DNA of 64,000 nt from Lunularia cruciata (lineage: Eukaryota > Streptophyta > Marchantiopsida > Lunulariales > Lunulariaceae), in NCBI GenBank assembly GCA_948567375.1, contig OX419755.1, positions 31,811,001 to 31,875,000 of the forward strand, given 5' to 3'. The notes beneath the pieces were generated by a model. That model made no database searches and had not been told where the DNA came from. It worked only from the letters and a program-made list of their open reading frames with translations. Positions within the stretch are counted from its first letter, which is position 1; each line of letters begins with the position of its first letter. Both the position numbers and the translations under genes were made by a program. Positions 54,801-64,000 of this stretch are shown here, one piece after another.

Positions 54801-54912
54801 AAATGTCCCCCTCTCTAAGTATTCAAATTCTAAACTCAAATTCACCTTCCCCAGCAAAATGGCCCCCTCTCTAAGTATTCAAATTCTAAACTCAAATTCA
54901 CCTTCCCAAGCA
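54801..54912. repeat. Two-copy 56-bp tandem repeat
   Basis: AAATGTCCCCCTCTCTAAG... (54801-54856) is repeated at 54857-54912 with only two or three differences. A recent local duplication next to the tRNA-like head. Confidence 0.9.
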
Positions 54913-55159
54913 AATCTCCTTTTGTGAATCAACTAAACTACGGTTTTGTAGTTTCACATTAGTGTGGGAAATGATCTGTCAACCAAGAAACCAACCAAGA
55001 AATTGATTGGTGATTGAGGAATTTTACTCCAAAATTGCAATAAAATTTTAGCAATGGGAGATCAAGTACCGTGTTTTAGGGCAAGAGGCTCACTTTTGGA
55101 TGTCTATCCAAGATTGGTCAATTCATCTTTGGATTCGCAACTTGAACAACCATTAGATA

Positions 55160-56271
55160 AATTTGGAAAAACGTTGAGATGGCTTCTTATTCCGTGCCTA
55201 GCAAAACAAAGGAGGATGAACGGTTTTGCATGGCAATGCACCATTATGGCCAAATACTAGATTATTTGGAGGACTCCGAGCATTTTGCATAAATTCATGG
55301 TGGAAATTACAAAAAGCGCATTCAAAAATCAACCGCATTTAGTTTCATGGTAACATTTTTGATTAGGGAGGGGTAAGGATTTCATACTTCTATGATAGGT
55401 GATAGGCTTTATAAGAAATGGTTGAGGTACATGAAACAATACAAAGAAACTTGGGAGCTTAAGAACAAGTCTATTGGAGAAGGTCTCACCGAGAAGGAAT
55501 ATGGCAAAGGATGGAGAACTATAGAAGATAAATTGAATAGAATGTGCACACATTTGCAAGAATGGAAGCCATGTTCGGGAACAGAGCAAACATTAGTCCA
55601 CCTGCTATGGTAAATTTGGGAGATTTAATTCCCAATTCGAGTAAGATTGGCAAGGAGGAGGTCCATGAAGGTGCACAAGAGTGCTCGCAATTCCCATCTC
55701 CTCCAGAGGTGGTGCTCCGAGACTTGGGCCCCCAATTTATCCCAAACACCCAAGGGGTGGAAAGTATACCAAGTGTAGCATGGACAATGGAATCCTATCA
55801 CCCGGGGATGAATCACCATTTGTTGCACCAATCGAGGATTCACCTTTTATTACACCACCTCCCTTAACTTCTATAGGAGATGGATCCGAGTGTGCTTTCC
55901 TCAACCAAGAAGTGGAACATGACCCAAAGAGGAGAAAAGGTAGAATATCAGCAAGTAAGGTATCTAGGTTGTCACCTAGTATGTCAATGTCTCACGATTT
56001 AGCAAAAATTACCATGTTGAAGGCAAATACTATAGAATCCAAGGAGAGGTTACGACTAGTTAAACTAGAAGCCACCAACATGAGGAAAAGAGAGAAAACA
56101 ATGATGAAAATGGAAACCAAGCATGTTAGATTAGAGCTAGAGAAGATGGAAATTGAAATTGAGAAGAAATTGAGTGCAGATAAAAGGAAATCTAGGGTAG
56201 AAATACACAAATTTAAGGAGAAGAGTTTGGAGTCAAAGCGCATTTATAAATTCAAAATGAATCTCATATAA
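55160..56271 (+). pseudogene. Myb/SANT-like, transposon-associated protein relic
   Basis: In shifting frames: KTKEDERFCMAMHHYGQIL (about 55200-55260), KKWLRYMKQYKETWELKNKS (55410-55470), KGWRTIEDKLNRMCTHLQEW (55505-55565), then a proline-rich linker and a long basic coiled coil (KEKSLESKRIYKFKMNL). The middle resembles the trihelix/Myb-like DNA-binding proteins that accompany PIF/Harbinger transposases in plants. No transposase is found next to it. Stops near 55260 and shifts around 55560-55760 show it is dead. Confidence 0.42.
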
Positions 56272-57340
56272 GCATGAAAATCTCTTGAGGAAATAAGTCA
56301 ATATTTCAAAGTACTCACTCAAGTTAAGCATCCTACTCCAAATCCATCATACTCTAGTGATAGCAAATAGGATACCAAAATGTAACCTCATTATGATTAT
56401 AATAAAGATGAGTTTTAGAAACTTGATTTAGGCTCTTTCTCTGTCTCTAAATGGTTAATTGTCGCTCATCAGTGCAAGATGATGCTCATTGCAACTCAAT
56501 GTCACCCATTTCTTTTTTTGCACCACCGCTATATGTCACTTGTCCCCACTTAGTGCCACTTATTGCATTTTTGCACTGCTGCTAGTCATTGTTGAGTGCC
56601 GCCCTTTGTCAATTTTGTGTTGGTTGGGTTTGAAGCACCACTCAAAGGCGCACATAAGTGTTGAGTGACATTGAGGGATGCCTTGAGCCGTAAGGGTCTG
56701 CCAAGTTTGGTTAAGGTTGACTTGTGATGTGGGTGGCGTGCGTAAGTGCCAAGTGACACTTGGTTTGATGCACAAGTGATACAAAACACATGAAAATATG
56801 AGAGTTGAAAAAAATATGAGAGTTTGACAAGGAGAAAAGAATAAAAGATAGATGTATAAATGGGTATAAATGAACATAAGATGTATATAAATGTGGAGCC
56901 AATAAAACCTATCATTATGGTAGAGGAGAAGGAGGTGAAGAAGAAGAAGGATATGCAACATGGTGTCTAAGTGCCACTAATGCATCCTCAAGTCTACGTT
57001 GGTATACAAGATGTTGAATCCTAAATGGACTCAATGACCAACATAGGAGCTACTCGCTCTCATCCAAGTCTATATGCCTATAACCACTTGCAAGAAGAGA
57101 ATATGGATCATTACTATAAGAACTCATTCTACCAAATGTCTATTCTTCTTCTGCCCAACTAACAATAGGCCTATCATCATGGACAAATCATCTGTCCAAA
57201 ACCCTTATCAAAGGGTCAAATGACCAAGTGTATGATGCTCTCTCTACCCTATAAGGATGGAAGTATATAGGGTGGATAGCAACATGTGGATGGTTCTTAT
57301 AATAAGAGAGTGCATAACTATCTAGGATCACAAAGAGGTA
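56272..57340. other. Intergenic, nothing recognised
   Basis: AT-rich with runs such as GGAGAAGGAGGTGAAGAAG near 56925. Reading frames are short and leucine/histidine-rich by composition. No LTR ends, inverted repeats or RNA genes were found. Confidence 0.35.
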
Positions 57341-57343
57341 AAC

Positions 57344-58400
57344 CTAATGAAGTGAGATGCTCATAGGATCTAACTCTAAGTCCTCTAAACTCAAAATCTT
57401 ATTAGATATTAGTAGACCACAAATAGACCATGAGGCAAGACTCACTGGGAGCTCCCTCTGAGAATTCTGACCACTACCACATGCTCCATAGTAACCACTC
57501 CACTCCATCCGGAGTAAATCTATCCACAAGATAACCTCAAAGCGTAGCCAAAAAAATTGGATGAAATGGCTAACACCGAAATGTGCTACACATTGCACAT
57601 GCCCAGATTGTGTGAGTGCACCAACCATGCCTAGTCATCCAACTCTCCCATGCATGAAAATTTGTAGCACCATAAAGCCATAATGATGCCAAATAAGTAA
57701 CATCCACAATAATAATCCTCTTCCGCAAGAAGCTTGGGAAGAGGATACATAGAATATACTCTCTTGATAGAAAAATCCTCTCTCTAAACTTAGTATGAGT
57801 GCTCTAAGTCTCAACACTATGAGGTAATACATGGGTGGCATCTATCATAAGGATGGCATCGGTCTCGGTCTGCATCTCATGATGAGTATGGGTCAGGTGA
57901 GCAATAGTACGTAGTCTTGGTCCAAGATAAGCCACACAAGCCCTCATTTGAGCTAGACTACTCTCACTCTCCTCTACTTGAACATGTACACTCTTGCACC
58001 TCTCTATAGCAAATGCTAACTCTCATGCCTGATTTTGTAATTGAACCCTATAACCCTCTGCCATGGCAATGGCACCTAGGTATCCAAGTCCAAGTCAACA
58101 AATCTCTACTTTCTCTCCATCTCAAAAAGTAATCAAGGTCAGATGCTTCTCCTCATTTGCAACAAGAGTATCATCTTGCTCACAAAGGAGTCTCTTTCTC
58201 TCTCTAAGGTCAATCTACCATGCTCCTCAAAGCTCTCCAATCTACTCTTACGCTCACGCACTAATCTCTCTTGCTCCTCTACACTCTCTAATCTACTCTC
58301 GCACTCAAGCACTAATCTCTCTTGCTCCTCTACACTCTCCAATCTAATCTTGTTCTCAAGCATTAATCTCTCTTGCTCCTCTATATTCTCCAATCACCTC
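57344..58400 (-). pseudogene. Coiled-coil protein relic with 17-residue repeats
   Basis: The reverse strand at 58139-58393 has 84 open codons built from 3.5 copies of a 17-residue unit (RLESVEEQERLVRERKS), a 51-bp tandem repeat. Downstream, in broken frames, come EESESSLAQMRACVAYLGPR, LYGATNFHAWES-like and WLRFEVILWIDLLRMEWSGYYGA phrases to 57344. The whole looks like one old protein gene with an N-terminal coiled coil. Family unknown. Confidence 0.4.
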
Positions 58401-58858
58401 TCCCTTTCAAGGAGATGTCTCTCTCCCTCCTTAGTCACTCAAACACAATCATCTAAAACACACGTGATATCAATAGAAGAAGGTGAAGGTGAAGGTACTT
58501 TGTAATGAGTGGGGTCAAGTACTCCTCCAAGGATGCAAAAAGGGGAGACGGGGAAGAATGAGCTATCTCAACAAGGGGAAAGGATGTGTCTCAACATGAA
58601 TCTTTCAAACACCTATTCACAAGTGGTACATCTAGTCATCCATCAAGTAAAAAGTCATTTTTGAATCTTGAAAATACACAAGTTCATTAATTAAGGCCTC
58701 TTAAATTAACTCGATTATTAAATATAGTAATGGTATATGCAATAGAACTTTTTATGTTTTCAAACATACAAACATATATAAATCTATATGCCAAAACTCA
58801 AATCTAATCAATCACTCACCATCCTCATCCTCTCTCTCATCCTTCCTATCATTAGTAG
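58401..58858. other. Flank left of C2
   Basis: No gene or repeat end recognised. The last bases (GTAGT, 58855-58859) may be the target duplication of C2, whose other end is outside the window. Confidence 0.35.
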
Positions 58859-59512
58859 TGTTGTGCGTATATACATTGCTACACAACATACATTGCTGTC
58901 AATATCATACACTATAGAAGCACAACTCACACATAAGTCATACATAGACTCTAAAGTGCCACAATAATCAGATTGCTTATCACTCTCAACTCAACTCAGA
59001 TCAGTACTTGATCTGTCACTCTATAAACTGCCAACAACTACGCATTGATTACAGTCAAGCCACACCCACTCAAGCATGGAGAATCTAGGTGACGCTTGCC
59101 GGCCTCTCTCCACCATAGCCAGGAACTCGAAGGCTCAACATCAGAGAAGTGAGCTCTCTGGAGCTCACTTTGAAACTATACCCCTTAGACTTGAGCTAGC
59201 TTTGAAACCCTAATGGTCCCGCTAATGGCACACTCGACGGTGCAAACGGTGCAAAGTGACAATGGGCTCCACCGTGAAGTCAGTACCCCAAACACAAAAT
59301 CTAACCATTGGAAAGTAGTCTTTGAGAAATTGTTGAAATAACTCTAACTACTATCACTAGAACTCTAGTGTCCAAGCATCTAGATGCGGCACTACAAATG
59401 GCGTGATAGTTGTCGTGCGTATATACATTGCTACACAACATACATCACTATCAGCATCATACACTATAGAAGTACTCACACATAAGTCATACATAGACTC
59501 TAAAGTGCCACA
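58859..59512 (-). repeat. C2 3' LTR region: unit, 0.45-kb block, unit
   Basis: Units at 58859-58963 and 59409-59512 (each about 105 bp) flank the block 58964-59408, which matches the C1 5' LTR. The purine tract TAGGGAGGCAAT (reverse) follows the inner unit. The arrangement is identical to 7115-7722. Confidence 0.78.
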
Positions 59513-59689
59513 ATTGCCTCCCTAGCTGGCGGTTAGGTCCCTCTAACTCCAGATAGCCATCTACTCTAAGTATATGGTATACCCTCTAATGGGTAAAGAT
59601 CAGGAGGCCGGGTGCTATGGAGTCTCATCGTTAGTCGCCTGTCTGCAATCTATACCATATAAAGAATGAACTAGCTATAGGTCAAGTAC

Positions 59690-60935
59690 ATCTAGGACAT
59701 AACCACTATCACTGAGGAACCACCGTGAGGGGAGGAGTCATACATGCCATATGCCATCCTCTCAAACAGCTATCACACACTAACATAGTAGCAGCTCTAC
59801 CAGAAGAGCCACATAACATACACCTCAAGCCTGCACGTATAGGTGCCAAGCTTGGGTCCATAGTACCATCAATGTTTGGGAGGTGGCATGGCGCACAATT
59901 GCGCACATGATCCTTCCAAACAACACCATCACGTCCTTCTAACACAAGGACTCCAAATGGCAAAACCTCACGCACTCTCAAGATAGTGCGGCCGGTAGAA
60001 ACATCAAGTGTTGTCGGTGCTGTCTGGTGTAGATATACATAGTCGCCAGGATGAAATCGACGGATCGAGGGTCTATAACCTCCTCCTTGAATGGTAGCAT
60101 AGCATAAAGTATCTCTATGTTGATCAATTGCCAAGTTCTCAAAGGCCATCGGCATCACTCTCCAAAAGATCTCTGCCCGCTGAGAACATGTGCTCATCCA
60201 TACATTGGGGTCATCCAAGTCCAAAACTACAATAGCATCTCAACAAATGGCTGTAGGTAAATCAGGATCTCGTCCATAAAGTAGAAAGTATGGAGAGAAG
60301 GATGCTAAGGAGGCTTTCCGGCTGAACCGATAGCCCATGGCCAACCAAGGTAATTGGAGATCCCAATCTCCCAAGTGGCCTCTCTGCAAACCATACTTTC
60401 GCAATCCTCTCTTCATCATCTGAACCACTCTCTCTGCTAAGCCATTTGCCTCAGGGTGATCTCAGGATGTAGTACGATGATCAATCAAAGCCTTGTCACA
60501 CAAGACCTGAAACTCCCCCAAGAACTCTGTACCCTGATCAGTCAAAACCTCAGCTGGTGCACCGAAATGACTAAGAACTCGATCTAGGAACGAGTAAGCT
60601 GTCCCTTCACTAGACTTGTCAGGAAGTGCCACCAACTCAATCCACTTGGAGAAGTGCTCCACCATCACCAAAACATACCGATGATGTTTCATAGTCAGCG
60701 GTAAAGGTCCGGAAAAGTCCAAACTCCAATGGTAACCCAATTTCATGATAGGTAATGGGTGTAATTGTGGCATAGGAGCATTGAATGATGCTCTAACTTG
60801 GTCACAAACCACACATCTGCCAACAAACTGTTGTACCTTGGTCTGCATACCGTGCCACCAATAATGACTCTGGAGTAAGCTATATGTATGCTTTACTCCA
60901 AAATGTCCTAGCTCATCATGAGCATAACGGACCAA
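59690..60935 (-). pseudogene. C2 integrase with C-terminal PHD finger
   Basis: Zinc domain HDELGHFGVKHTY and CVVCDQVRA; core SLDFSGPLPL, EVLTDQGTEFLGEF; then, after a stop, LAMGYRFSRKASLASFSPYF. The tail holds HPGDYVYLHQTAP, GRTILRVREVLPFGVLVLEG and the PHD finger CMLC, CDSC, HMAC; two stops (TGATAG) precede the last pair CPRC. In C1 the same place reads GQ, so the finger was complete in the ancestor. Confidence 0.87.
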
Positions 60936-60965
60936 CTGTGGTCTTTGTGATGGAAGTGGTACTAC

Positions 60966-62470
60966 TCACACTCTACTATCCTCCCATACACACAAAAAGT
61001 GTCTACTCTCCAATCTGAACCGTCTGGCTTGCTGAAGAACACGGTCTCTCTCCTTGGCCCCAACTGTGCCACCCACAACACCAATGCAAAGATAGTCCAT
61101 CACTAAGACATCATCATGAATGTCTCGCTGAATTGTACCAATATCTTCACTCTTTGGATCTGTGACCTCAATAACTCCTCCTGTATGCGCTGAGAGAGAT
61201 ACCACCAAAGCCTCTGAAAATATACACAAAAAGGCCGATGCATGCCAACTAGCACCATCTCCTCATCTGTCTCACCATGCCAACGTGCTCCGGTCTGATC
61301 CTGCTGGCTGGGACATGGGTTTCTACTCAACCCATCTGCATCACGGTTCACCACTCCAGGTCTATGAACAACCGTGAAATCATACTCCTGTAAAATCAGA
61401 GCCCATCGTGCAAGCTTCCCTGAAAGTTTATCTGACTCCATCAACCACTTCAGCGGCTGATGATCAATGATGAGAGTGAAGGGGTTACCAAATAGGTAAC
61501 ATCAGAAATGTGCTACTGCCCAAACTGCTGCCAAGCACTCTCCCTCATATGAACTATACTTTGCTTCCACTGAATTGTTGGAGCAACTAGCATAGGCCAC
61601 CACAAACTCCTTCTCCTCATCATCATGTTGGGTGAGCACCGCTCCAAGCCCCAATATACTCCAATCAGTATGAACCTCAAATGGTCGTCCCCTGATTGGT
61701 CTCCTCAAAATAGGAGTAGATGTCAACCTCTCCTTGAGCTCTACAAAAGCTCTCTCCTGCTCATCTCCCCAACACCACTCTTGTGTAAGCTTGGTCAGCT
61801 TCGTCAAGGCCTTGGCAATGGCACTAAATCCTCTAACATAGCGGCGATAAAAGTTCACCAACCCAAGGAATGCTCGCACTCTGCTCACATCCGTAGGCCA
61901 AGGAATACGTGCAATAGCCTCCACCTTGGTCTGCTGAACACCAAGTCCTCCGGGGTAGATAGTATGACCCAAATACTCAACCTGCTCATGGAAGAACCTA
62001 CACTTCCCAGGATGTAGTTTGAGTCCATGAGATCTCAACCTCTCAAACACCTCCAACAACTATCTCTCATGCTCATCCGTAGTAGTGCTATAAACCAAAA
62101 TGTCATCAATATAGCACCGAGCAAAATCCAATCCAGCTAGGATCCTATCCATGACCATCTGGAACTCAGCAAGAGCATTCTTCAACCCAAATGGTAAGAA
62201 CCTCCACTGATATAACACATCCTTGCCGTGAGGATCAATAGCCCAAAATGTTGTCTTGGACTTATCCTCCTCCCTGATTGGCAACTGATGATATCCCGCT
62301 TGAAGATCCAAAGTACTGAAGACCTTTGCATGCCCAATTGCATCAAAAATCTCCTCTGGTGTAGGCATGGCATTCCGATCAGCCCTGGTCTGTTGGTTGA
62401 TAGGACGGTAATCTCCACACATTTGCCTATCTATATAGTTGCCATTCATATCCTTCTTGGCTGGCATCAC
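60966..62470 (-). pseudogene. C2 reverse transcriptase and RNase H
   Basis: An open stretch (62060-62470) has CGDYRPINQQTRAD, FSTLDLQAGYHQLP, FLPFGLKNALAEFQ and CYIDDILVYS. The next 185 codons give the thumb (VRAFLGLVNFYRRYV) and RNase H ([31 protein letters not shown]). It ends with RDADGLSRNPCPSQ. Only a few stops and one shift near 61240 break it, so C2 is somewhat better kept than C1. Confidence 0.88.
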
Positions 62471-62893
62471 TGTCCATGTGAAATCTCCACCAAACCAGCC
62501 TCAAAAAGGTCACACTCCGGCTCTGAATCAATGTCCTCTCCATATCACTATATCGATAAGGACGTCAGAAAACTGGTGTGTCGCTAGTCAGCTCAATCCG
62601 TATACCAAGTCCCTTTAGAGCACCCAAATCCTTCATACTGAAGGCAAAACAACTTGTGTGACTCCTCAAGAACCTCCAAACCCTTCGTCTTTCCTCTCCA
62701 GTAAGCTTGGGTCCAAGATCTTGCTCCCAAGTATCCTTTGTAACTATAGTAGGAGTGGAAGACGTACTGACTGGCTACTACACTGGGCCCTTGGGAGCAA
62801 TAGCATCATGCTCCCGACCACTAGAGGTCCCAACCTATGTGTGAAAACTCCCTCCACTCTGGTTGCAAGCTCCACATGTCCTCTAGATGCATC

Positions 62894-64000
62894 CTATGTG
62901 GACCAAGGGTGTAATCCAAGTAGCCCACGCTCTCCTAGATGGACTCCAAGTAGACCACTCTCCCTAGTAGCTACTGGATGTGTCCCAAGAATACCATGTC
63001 TACTTGGTCCATTGCCCCCAGCATGTGCCTGAATTGTCTCAATAGGCACAGGGCTCACAAGTGTCCGAGTGGTGATGCCCATCAAGCGCATCCTATGTTG
63101 CTCTGCCAAGCCAAGGCTCACAATCCAGGTCAAACAATTCAGGTCCATAGCCTGACCTAACACCTGATGCCTGGATGCCTCTGACACTACTGAACAGCAG
63201 TAATACCAATCTGAAAACCCATTGCCCGCTCTCTCTCATTAGCGTTGGGCTCCACCAACTATTGTAACTGTGAGTCCCAAACAAGTCCAGGTCCTCCCTC
63301 TCAAAAAGCATGAGAGCCTGGGAAACTTATGAGTGTGGGAAATACGGCTCTAGGCTGTCCAACTAGGTTCACCACTGCCATAGGTGACCTATCAGCCACT
63401 ACCACTGTCTGAGACTGACGCCCAACATCCAAGATATCATCAACAAGAATGTGGTCCAGTTGTTGAATCCCATCATAAGCACGTTGTAGAACCTCTTTGG
63501 GTAAGAGGTTCGTCCACCAAAGACAAAGACAATGAGCCCGTGATCCCACTCTGGCTGCATCTAACAATACAGCAGGTCCCATCCAAGAATGGACCTGATG
63601 TATACTCGCCACCACTCTAGTGCAAGAATCACCCATCAAAGGAACGTTCTCCAAAAGGTAAGCTGGAGAAACAGACTGATGAACCTGGAGATGTCGTAGT
63701 ATCCGTAACATCTCCCAAAACACACCAGAACAAGGATCCTGAAGACCCAAACCGCGGCCCACACGTGTATGTCCCTAACATGGCCATCCAGAAATCACCC
63801 AATGAATAGGCCCATGTCTCTCTAGGTCATGCGCCCCCCGTAAGGAAATGTCTCCTGGTAAGGCCTTCTGGTAACCTCTGACTGCTAACATCAGTAATAA
63901 CTCCGGATACCAATAGGCCAAGTGTGCCACATGATGTAGAGAGACTCGCCTAGCAGTCTTATCTCTCTCTACATACAAGTACCTCTATACTCGTATACCC
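62894..64000 (-). pseudogene. C2 DNA cytosine-5 methyltransferase domain (DNMT3-type)
   Basis: Starts just after motif I at the window edge. YVERDKTARR (motif II), HWVISGWPC (motif IV, cysteine at about 63778), GRGLGLQD and FWEMLRIL, YLLENVPLMG (ENV at 63643-63651), SRAHCLCLWWTNL (motif VIII with both arginines lost), then ERERAMGF and RHQVLGQAM (motifs IX and X, about 63130-63230). TAG follows the catalytic cysteine as in C1; another TAG (near 63984) and TGA (63301) are further C-to-T type changes. The domain continues in frame into the RT linker. Confidence 0.87.

Larger units (their letters stand above)
58859..64000 (-). mobile_element. C2: second methyltransferase/PHD gypsy element, 5' part off window
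   Basis: Same layout as C1 without interruptions: 3' LTR region 58859-59512, purine tract, PHD, integrase, RNase H, RT and methyltransferase up to the right edge. It supplies empty sites for the solo LTR in C1. Stops occur at several places. Sequence beyond motif I, with protease, gag and 5' LTR, would lie to the right of 64000. Confidence 0.9.

Noticed and set aside
1-64000. CRISPR arrays, bacterial operons or ribosome-binding sites
   Set aside because: No regularly spaced identical repeats with unique spacers; all coding content is eukaryotic retrotransposon type.

Overview
This window looks like nuclear DNA from a large, repeat-rich land-plant genome. It is AT-rich and made almost entirely of nested plant-type Ty3/gypsy LTR retrotransposons: chromoviruses with an initiator-Met tRNA primer site, and Tat/Athila-like elements. 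I see no rRNA, organelle sequence, CRISPR array or clearly intact host gene. A non-flowering plant (gymnosperm or fern grade) is a guess from the repeat-on-repeat structure and the DNMT3-type enzyme described below; nothing here identifies the species.

The most important content is a Ty3/gypsy family (family C, minus strand; copies C0, C1 and C2). Between its protease and reverse transcriptase it carries a DNA cytosine-5 methyltransferase domain of DNMT3 type. At the end of its integrase it carries a PHD zinc finger. The inferred order is gag (two zinc knuckles) - protease - methyltransferase - RT - RNase H - integrase - PHD. C1 spans 7115-26900 and is split by later insertions. C2 spans 58859 to the right edge. 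Both copies carry stop codons.

Layout, left to right. A1 (1-4983) is a family A element (Tat/Athila-like gypsy) whose 3' LTR sits inside chromovirus D1 (4984-6653). D1 sits inside the gag gene of an old C copy, C0 (6654-7114). C1 (7115-26900) is inserted in the same C0 gag, which resumes at 26901 in the same reading frame. C1 contains a solo A LTR (9143-9834) and a complete A element, A2 (12960-24221), which landed in the codons of methyltransferase motif I. A2 carries two insertions of an unclassified family B: B1 (14716-18474) and B2 (21551-23465). A3 (28562-45818) contains B3 (29641-35062), itself split by B4 (30484-34267). The 3' LTR of A3 is split by a complete chromovirus D2 (39049-45213), and one LTR of D2 holds a small pogo-like DNA element E (44570-45053). 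From 45819 to 50019 lies a 4.2-kb segment bounded by inverted arms of about 330 bp. From 50020 to 58858 the sequence is AT-rich with few recognisable pieces: one exon-like ORF (53945-54424), a Myb/SANT-like transposon-associated relic (55160-56271) and coiled-coil relics. C2 fills the rest.

Functionally, nearly everything is broken: stops, frameshifts and internal deletions are present in every pol gene. What remains informative is architecture. Family C pairs a methylation writer with a chromatin reader. Family D LTRs carry heat-shock-element motifs upstream of a TATA box. Family A makes 4-bp target duplications, GGAC in three places. Family B has TG...CA ends and 5-bp duplications, yet no LTRs and no polymerase, and encodes an unfamiliar coiled-coil protein. 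Several insertions can be checked against empty sites in related copies in this same window.
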